Below are positions 56,269-60,804 of a DNA stretch of 60,804 nt, piece by piece. The first letter of the stretch is position 1. Each line of letters begins with the position of its first letter. The DNA is from a virus, in IMG/VR virus record IMGVR_UViG_3300036760_000364, positions 1 to 60,804 of that record. One strand, written 5' to 3'. The notes beneath the pieces are model-generated. The model did no database searches and was not told where the DNA came from. It worked only from the letters and a program-made list of their open reading frames with translations. The position numbers were made by a program, and so were the translations under genes.

Positions 56269-58674
56269 TCATTTCAATTCCCCCCACGACCTTCCTTGTT
56301 TCATATCCACAGGTATTGTATATTCAAGTCCTGTATAGTAAGCCTTTAAGGAAAGGGACATACAATCCTTTACTATTGGTATAACAAACTCGACATGTTC
56401 CATTGGACATTGTAAAAGCAATTGATCGTGTACTTGCAAAAGACTTTGAACTTTATGTGCCAGCAGAGCTTCGTTTCTACTAATCCTCTTAAACGCTGTC
56501 TCTGTTAAATCCGCCACTGTCGATTGGGGAATATGGGCCACCAACTCCTTCAGGCTTTTTCCTGACGGTCTCCCCAGGTAAACCCGTTTTCTGCCAAAAC
56601 AATTCCATACTGTTCGATTTGCAAGGATATCTTTCATAATGCGCTCGTGGAAAGCTCGCAAACCCGGATAATGTGCGAAGTAAGCCTCCTGGAATCTCCT
56701 GGCCTCCTTTTCTAAAATTGCATAGTTAGGGCCGAGTTCCCGTAGCACGGCATCAACTATACCACGTGGGGAAATCCCATAGTCACAGGCGTGACCGATT
56801 CTTTTACCCAGCTGCCGCTCGTCATTGTTAATAACCTCTTTCTCGAAGATTGCCTTGGCGTTTTCAGTGTGGATATCACGTCCTTCCTCGAACACCTGAA
56901 TGAGTCGTACATCTCCCGACTCATAGGCCATCACCCGTACCTCCGCCTGACTGTAATCCGGCCCCAACATCGTGAACCCCTCATCCGCCACAAACAAGTC
57001 CCGAATTGGAACTTTCGTTTTGCGATGGATATTTTGTAGATTCCGGCCCGTTCCCCAAGGGCTACCTGATGACGCAAGCCGCCCTGTCTCAGTCGTACAG
57101 GCAAGAGTTGTACGAATCCGCCCATCGCTATCGCATTTCATACACAGCATCTCGTGGAGCTCTTCAAGTTCCCGAAGGTCGAGAATTATCTGGAGTACGG
57201 GATGATGAGTCTTCGCCTGAAGCTTTAAAAGAGCGTCCTCATCGGTACTCAGCTTTTTTCCGAAGGCGCTTTTGGGTAATTTTAAATGCGTGTAGATGAG
57301 TTCCTTAAGTTGCGCCGGACTCCGGTAGTTAATCCACTTAACGAGACCCTTACAGGCAGGACATTCCTTGACCTTCTTCTTGCCTATCGTTCCAACTCCC
57401 TTGCATTTCTTACATACCCAGGTGTCAGGAATGTACTTATTCAAATCAACAAGCTTTTCAACAATCATATCCTCAACAACTTTCTTTTGCTCACCTTGCT
57501 TCTTTCGGTCGAACTTGATCCCCCGCATTGTCATATCCACGAAGATCGGCACAAGCTCCATCTCAAACTCAAACTGCTTACGAGTACCGGTTAGTGCGAT
57601 TTCAGATTGAAGAGGCTCGATCATTTCAAATACCGAACAGGCATCGAGACAATTATAATGCCATAACTTTTTATAATCCCGAATGCGTTTCCAGTCTTTG
57701 TTCTCATCTTTCCAGAAAGGCCGATCTGTATAAATGGAAGCAAGAGTTCCCAGGTCTTTCGGCATTTCTGACCAGGCCGCATGATGTGCCACCATAGTAT
57801 CAAACCACAGGTTATCTACCGGGAATCCTTTGCGTTGCAACCAACTCATATCGTATTGAAAATTTTGCCCGACTTTTTTAACTTTAGAGTCCATTAAGAG
57901 ATCCTTTAACTCTCCTGTAATCTCTTGATAGTCTCCATTTTGCCAATAAGGTTGGTTGTTTTCATAGAATGGAATGCAGATGGCGGTAGTCTTTGCACAG
58001 GACAAGCCGATGCACAGGATTTGATAATACCGAAAGGTCTCAATATCCACCGATACAATGCCAACCTGACGACATTTCTCGATATAAGCAAGAGCCTGCT
58101 CGATAGTCGGGCGCAGAATAAAATTCTCCGGGGGCAAGATGATTTTGGGGTGTAGGGATTCCCGCTTGGCTTTTCGCAGGTCGAGGATAGCCAGGGGCCT
58201 TGCTTCCCAATTCTGTATAATGCCGCTGGGGTGATACGTCGGAACGCATTTTGCTCCCCACTTCGAGGGAACAATTGAGCCACGCCACTTGCCTATTCCC
58301 TGTAAGCCGGTAATGGCATGAAGAGCAAAACGCCCGAGAGGAACAATGACATTGGGGTTTACGCCCTTAAGCTCCTGTTCAAGATAGGCCCACCACTCCT
58401 GGAGTTCCAAGGTTGGTTTAGTACAAGATTTATCAAGATACATAACGGAGAAGTCGTTCCGAGGAAGCTTGTATCTTACAATATTTGTAATGAATGTGTC
58501 TTCCCGCCGGATTCCCGCACGTTGCAGTTCATTATTTAATTCTCGCCCGGCGGGGCCAACAAAAGGTCTTGGCGTAGGACGATAAGCCATCTCCTCTGCG
58601 CCGGGGGCTTCTCCACAAAAGGCAATCTTTGCGCCCTTTTTTCCCTGGGGTTGAATTTGGATATCGAGGGTCAT
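56269..58674 (-). CDS. polA: Uracil-DNA glycosylase (family 4-like) fused to DNA polymerase I
   Basis: 801 residues. Residues 1-165: UDG-like domain with CGEAPGAEE (20-28), FVGPAGREL (38-46), ITNIVRYKLPRND (62-74) and YHPSG (147-151), but without family 4 iron-sulphur cysteines. Residues 200-355: proofreading exonuclease with D210/E212, N271/D275 and Y340/D344. C421, C424, C438, C441 form a zinc knuckle between exonuclease and polymerase. Polymerase: motif A D573 (GPDYSQAEVR), motif B R620-K624-H628-Y632, motif C H749-D750-Q751. His628 aligns with E. coli Pol I Phe762; Gln751 replaces the usual Glu. Confidence 0.88.
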   Translation of the reverse strand: MTLDIQIQPQGKKGAKIAFCGEAPGAEEMAYRPTPRPFVGPAGRELNNELQRAGIRREDTFITNIVRYKLPRNDFSVMYLDKSCTKPTLELQEWWAYLEQELKGVNPNVIVPLGRFALHAITGLQGIGKWRGSIVPSKWGAKCVPTYHPSGIIQNWEARPLAILDLRKAKRESLHPKIILPPENFILRPTIEQALAYIEKCRQVGIVSVDIETFRYYQILCIGLSCAKTTAICIPFYENNQPYWQNGDYQEITGELKDLLMDSKVKKVGQNFQYDMSWLQRKGFPVDNLWFDTMVAHHAAWSEMPKDLGTLASIYTDRPFWKDENKDWKRIRDYKKLWHYNCLDACSVFEMIEPLQSEIALTGTRKQFEFEMELVPIFVDMTMRGIKFDRKKQGEQKKVVEDMIVEKLVDLNKYIPDTWVCKKCKGVGTIGKKKVKECPACKGLVKWINYRSPAQLKELIYTHLKLPKSAFGKKLSTDEDALLKLQAKTHHPVLQIILDLRELEELHEMLCMKCDSDGRIRTTLACTTETGRLASSGSPWGTGRNLQNIHRKTKVPIRDLFVADEGFTMLGPDYSQAEVRVMAYESGDVRLIQVFEEGRDIHTENAKAIFEKEVINNDERQLGKRIGHACDYGISPRGIVDAVLRELGPNYAILEKEARRFQEAYFAHYPGLRAFHERIMKDILANRTVWNCFGRKRVYLGRPSGKSLKELVAHIPQSTVADLTETAFKRISRNEALLAHKVQSLLQVHDQLLLQCPMEHVEFVIPIVKDCMSLSLKAYYTGLEYTIPVDMKQGRSWGELK

Positions 58675-58733
58675 CCTTGTATTATGCCTTCCCGTAGGCT
58701 TTCCCGCAAACAGGGTTTTGGAGGTCTGCTGGT

Positions 58734-58747
58734 TGTATTGTAATACA
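58734..58747. promoter_or_regulatory. TGTATT-GT-AATACA palindrome upstream of the polymerase
   Basis: Perfect 14-base palindrome. Further TTGTATTAT copies lie at 58677 and 58750. They cluster in the 100-base gap before the polymerase gene and may form an operator. Confidence 0.55.
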
Positions 58748-58774
58748 GATTTGTATTATAGAGGAGGGTCATTC

Positions 58775-59026
58775 TTATTTTTCCTTTCCTACCCAATCTT
58801 CTGTATGGGACAAAGTTAACCCAAATGACCTGCACAACAGGAATGTCGCTCGCTTCATCCTTTCTAACTTGGCATAACGCTTGGTGGTAATACTATGACA
58901 CTGGTAAAGCTCGAACTTTCCTTGAGACGTTCTCCAACCCCAAAAGAGCGTAGCATAATAACCCAAAGAGTCCTTTCGCCAGATAATGGCGCAATTTTTA
59001 TTGAGAACGTGTTTCTGGCGTATCAT
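58775..59026 (-). CDS. Hypothetical protein (83 aa)
   Basis: AGGTGAATAAAAA precedes the ATG. Basic, beta-rich (DSLGYYATLFWGWRTSQGKF). No family recognised. Confidence 0.55.
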   Translation of the reverse strand: MIRQKHVLNKNCAIIWRKDSLGYYATLFWGWRTSQGKFELYQCHSITTKRYAKLERMKRATFLLCRSFGLTLSHTEDWVGKEK

Positions 59027-59057
59027 TTTTTATTCACCTGGTGCATCAAAATAATTA

Positions 59058-59162
59058 TTATCGCAATAGTGCAGCCATGAGTATCAAGGTTAATGTAAGA
59101 TTGCACATGGAAGCTAAAAATGCCAGCCACACTATCCAGTGTATTTGATCAATTTGTCTCAA
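59058..59162 (-). CDS. Tiny membrane protein (34 aa), TTG start
   Basis: GGAGGTGACTA precedes the TTG, which overlaps the TSCPD gene stop as TTGA. WIVWLAFLASMCNLTLTLIL forms one membrane helix. Function unknown. Confidence 0.55.
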   Translation of the reverse strand: MRQIDQIHWIVWLAFLASMCNLTLTLILMAALLR

Positions 59163-59554
59163 TAGTCACCTCCGACCTCTAGAGCAGCCTTCTGTTCGTT
59201 TTCCTTTTGTTTACCGACTCGTTCCTTGATTTCCCTAACATACTCTTTATTACAAAAAGGTTCAAGCACATTTGCAATAATATTCTGACACGATAGCCCT
59301 TCGATATTTCCCACACAATTTATCCCATAATAATGTTTCCATATACGGTCTACTTTGGAGGTGCTGAGCCAATCCGTTATAATTTCTCCTTGATTTTGAA
59401 GCCAGGCTCTTGCACAGCTACCCTGCTTGCCCAGCCGAAAAAAAACCTCAACTAACTCATTTTTCTCATTAACATCAACCGTAACATAAAGCCAACCACA
59501 CTTTGACTTGAAACGTGGAGTCTTACCTAAAAGTGTTTCGGGGCGTTTTGGCAC
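59159..59554 (-). CDS. Stand-alone TSCPD-domain protein
   Basis: 131 residues from GTG with AAGGAGGTAGCT. LYVTVDVNEKNELVEVFFRL, GKQGSCARAWLQNQGEII, KHYYGINCVGNIEGLSC form the TSCPD pattern, best known at the C-terminus of B12-dependent ribonucleotide reductase (NrdJ) and as separate proteins in phages. Here the usual catalytic domain is absent from the window, so it could assist the host reductase or act on its own. Supports nucleotide metabolism near the polymerase. Confidence 0.75.
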   Translation of the reverse strand: MPKRPETLLGKTPRFKSKCGWLYVTVDVNEKNELVEVFFRLGKQGSCARAWLQNQGEIITDWLSTSKVDRIWKHYYGINCVGNIEGLSCQNIIANVLEPFCNKEYVREIKERVGKQKENEQKAALEVGGDY

Positions 59555-59681
59555 AGCTACCTCCTTTAATTAGATTTATTATTACGGAGCCCCCCACCTG
59601 AGCTTATTCCGCATTGCCATCCCCCCACCAGCCCTTACGCCATACCACCCTTCTGTTAAATACGCCAACCTGTATGTGATT
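59555..59681. other. Interval without a clear gene
   Basis: One minus-strand TTG-started frame of 28 codons (about 59592-59678, LAYLTEGWYGVRAGGG...) is open, but its ribosome site is poor. Nothing else recognised. Confidence 0.35.
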
Positions 59682-59860
59682 TTAAGGACTAGCCCACTTA
59701 TCTGCTAGCAAGATAAGTTTTGTTCCACTCATGGATAAGGCCCTCATCGGGGCTTCTACTACCATAGTAACTTTCCATAAGCCGTTATATTCCTTATACA
59801 GTAGGATTGTTCGTTTTTCGCTTTCGTTGACGTAGTACCCTCTTCCTGTGATCCTCTCAT
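59682..59860 (-). pseudogene. Small coding-like gene apparently out of frame with its start
   Basis: The frame RITGRGYYVNESEKRTILLY, then KEYNGLWKVTMVVEAPMRAL, then SMSGTKLILLADKWASP* looks like a real small protein of about 50 residues, but has no start codon. An ATG at 59860 (ATGAGAGG) is one base out of step. Inserting one base after ATGAG would join them. Either a frameshifted gene or a sequence error. Confidence 0.45.
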
Positions 59861-59875
59861 TGTGCTTCAGATGGC

Positions 59876-60319
59876 TTAAAATGCTTCTGGTGCCGACATT
59901 ACAATCCGCTTGATTGTGTTGCGATCTCCAAACTCATCAGAGTGCTCAAGACCCAACTTGGCCTTAAATTCACAATTGATCCAACTATCCGTATCGATAC
60001 CTTTAGTCGGTTCACCGTCCACGCCAACATCCCCAATAGCTTTCTTGAATCTCCTGATGTTCCCTATAGTGCTCTGAACCTGGTCGCTTGTTTCTTCACC
60101 TGTAAGCAAAAAAAGTGTCTTTCTTACAAGCTGCGGGTTTTCTACCTCCGAATCGGTAACCTTGCATAATATATCAAGTGTATGATAGGGCTTGTTTTTC
60201 TTCTCGCTTACACCCTCTTTCTCCTCGATGCTCACAATTTTGAGGGTATAGACCTGATCAAGCCCCTTGATGACCTGTGGCTCAATGTAACCTGACAGGT
60301 CAATATCGATGTAACTCAT
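59876..60319 (-). CDS. DUF669-like phage ssDNA-binding/recombination protein
   Basis: 147 residues, AAAGGAGGACGCTAAATC before the ATG. Starts MSYIDIDLSGYIEPQVI and continues with OB-fold-like strands (LDQVYTLKIVSIEE, HTLDILCKV) and KAIGDVGVDGEP-type segment, like DUF669 proteins. Those are usually encoded next to the Sak4-like ATPase, as here if the ends are joined. Role: single-strand binding partner, inferred. Confidence 0.65.
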   Translation of the reverse strand: MSYIDIDLSGYIEPQVIKGLDQVYTLKIVSIEEKEGVSEKKNKPYHTLDILCKVTDSEVENPQLVRKTLFLLTGEETSDQVQSTIGNIRRFKKAIGDVGVDGEPTKGIDTDSWINCEFKAKLGLEHSDEFGDRNTIKRIVMSAPEAF

Positions 60320-60322
60320 GAT

Positions 60323-60382
60323 TTAGCGTCCTCCTTTCTTGATTTTTTTGGCTTCTTTCCCTGTTGGAACTTTCTTTGGCAT
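60323..60382 (-). CDS. Leader peptide (19 aa)
   Basis: MPKKVPTGKEAKKIKKGGR, with AAAGGAGTCAGAG upstream. It ends over the ribosome site of the DUF669-like gene (GGAGGACGCTAA), so it likely couples translation. Present again, cut by the window edge, at 1-51. Confidence 0.55.
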   Translation of the reverse strand: MPKKVPTGKEAKKIKKGGR

Positions 60383-60437
60383 CTCTGACTCCTTTCTTCC
60401 TTCAAGCGTTGTTACTAAACAAACTTTTGGAATACCC

Positions 60438-60638
60438 TTACAAAGCATTAGAGGGAGAAGGAAGAGCTTTTTCTGCAACCTCACATCCACCTAGTTTCGG
60501 TTTCGATTCTGCCGTTGAGTTTAAAACAGCATCAATTGCTCTTCCTACCAGCCTTGTATCACAAAACCGCTTTTGTTGAATCAAGTATATACAATACTGT
60601 GACAGTACATCGATACAACGATCATACAAGGTATCCAT
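60438..60638 (-). CDS. Hypothetical protein, allele B of the duplicated end gene
   Basis: 66 residues, GGAGG before the ATG. Same N-terminal 55 residues as 84-326 with about ten changes; C-terminus different (PSPSNAL). The position of divergence matches the replaced DNA block between the two terminal copies. Confidence 0.65.
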   Translation of the reverse strand: MDTLYDRCIDVLSQYCIYLIQQKRFCDTRLVGRAIDAVLNSTAESKPKLGGCEVAEKALPSPSNAL

Positions 60639-60663
60639 TTACCTCCTTTCTTCTGGAGCTTTA

Positions 60664-60804
60664 TTAAATTTCTTCTATTGTTACCGCAACCTTGACAAAT
60701 TTATCTCCGGGTGTAAGGTAATCCTCGTCCTTGACTTGATAAGTTGTCGCCTTGTTGATATCCTTGATGTATTTTCCATGATCGGCATCAAAGTACGAGC
60801 CGCA
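60664..60804 (-). CDS. Partial copy of the 61-residue hypothetical gene
   Basis: The last 46 codons of the gene also found at 352-537, running off the window end; one amino-acid change (T to A) is seen. Confirms that the window ends overlap. Confidence 0.7.
   Translation of the reverse strand, partial: CGSYFDADHGKYIKDINKATTYQVKDEDYLTPGDKFVKVAVTIEEI

Larger units (their letters stand above)
60332..60804. repeat. Right copy of the diverged terminal repeat
   Basis: Aligns with 1-492. The outer parts are identical, the middle is diverged, and it is 19 bases shorter. Includes the leader peptide, the 66-residue gene and a partial copy of the 61-residue gene. Confidence 0.9.

Noticed and set aside
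1-60804. Genome-wide stop-codon recoding (TGA or TAG as sense)
   Set aside because: Both codons end many intact, coupled genes (ATGA overlaps; TAG at the end of terL and others). Only two small genes are interrupted.

Overview
The window reads as almost one complete genome of a tailed bacterial virus (Caudoviricetes), most likely with a short-tailed, podovirus-like virion. It has a terminase large subunit, a 714-residue portal, scaffold, coat protein, head-tail adaptor, a gp10-like propeller protein and giant internal/ejection proteins, but no recognisable tail tube, sheath or tape measure. It uses the standard code, strong AGGAGG-type ribosome sites and frequent GTG/TTG starts. I see no tRNA, integrase or clear host marker, so the host is unidentified (Bacteria; the style suggests a metagenomic assembly). 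The first 492 and last 473 bases are two diverged copies of the same locus. The simplest reading is a circular or terminally redundant genome of about 60.3 kb whose overlap holds two alleles.

If the ends are joined there are two transcription arms. The minus-strand arm runs from a divergent control region at about 14.4-14.7 kb leftwards to base 1, wraps to base 60804 and continues to 51.9 kb. It starts with about 40 small, often zinc-ribbon or membrane, proteins of unknown function. A recombination/replication module follows: an HTH protein, a Cas4/RecB-like nuclease, a pentapeptide-repeat protein, a Sak4-like ATPase, a DUF669-like protein, a TSCPD protein, a uracil-DNA glycosylase/DNA polymerase I fusion, an adenine methyltransferase, two nucleotide-metabolism-type proteins, a DUF3987-type P-loop protein and a metallophosphoesterase. 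A 574-base gene-free tract (10162-10735) inside this arm is full of palindromes enclosed by a 50-base inverted repeat and is the best candidate origin or switch.

The plus-strand arm (14.7-51.8 kb) carries an HTH terminase-small-subunit candidate, a dense lysis cluster (holin candidate, lytic transglycosylase, several tiny membrane proteins, two spanin-like proteins), terminase, portal, an AT-rich accessory block (Panacea/DUF4065 antitoxin-like protein, beta-helix spike, hydrophobic repeat protein), scaffold, coat, many small beta-rich virion proteins, a LamG-type protein, a long coiled-coil protein and a 1541-residue ejection protein. It ends in an unusual enzyme cassette: a PurD-like ATP-grasp ligase, an HExxE metallopeptidase-like protein and a pyruvoyl-type SpeD homologue. 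The arms converge at about 51.8 kb.

The most interesting points are: the UDG-PolA fusion with histidine at the position equivalent to E. coli Pol I 762 and an internal zinc knuckle; the ligase/decarboxylase cassette; four copies of one palindrome, TGACA-N5-TGTCA, confined to control regions; the antitoxin-like gene coupled to the portal; and several small genes that are intact apart from one in-frame stop or apparent single-base shift.
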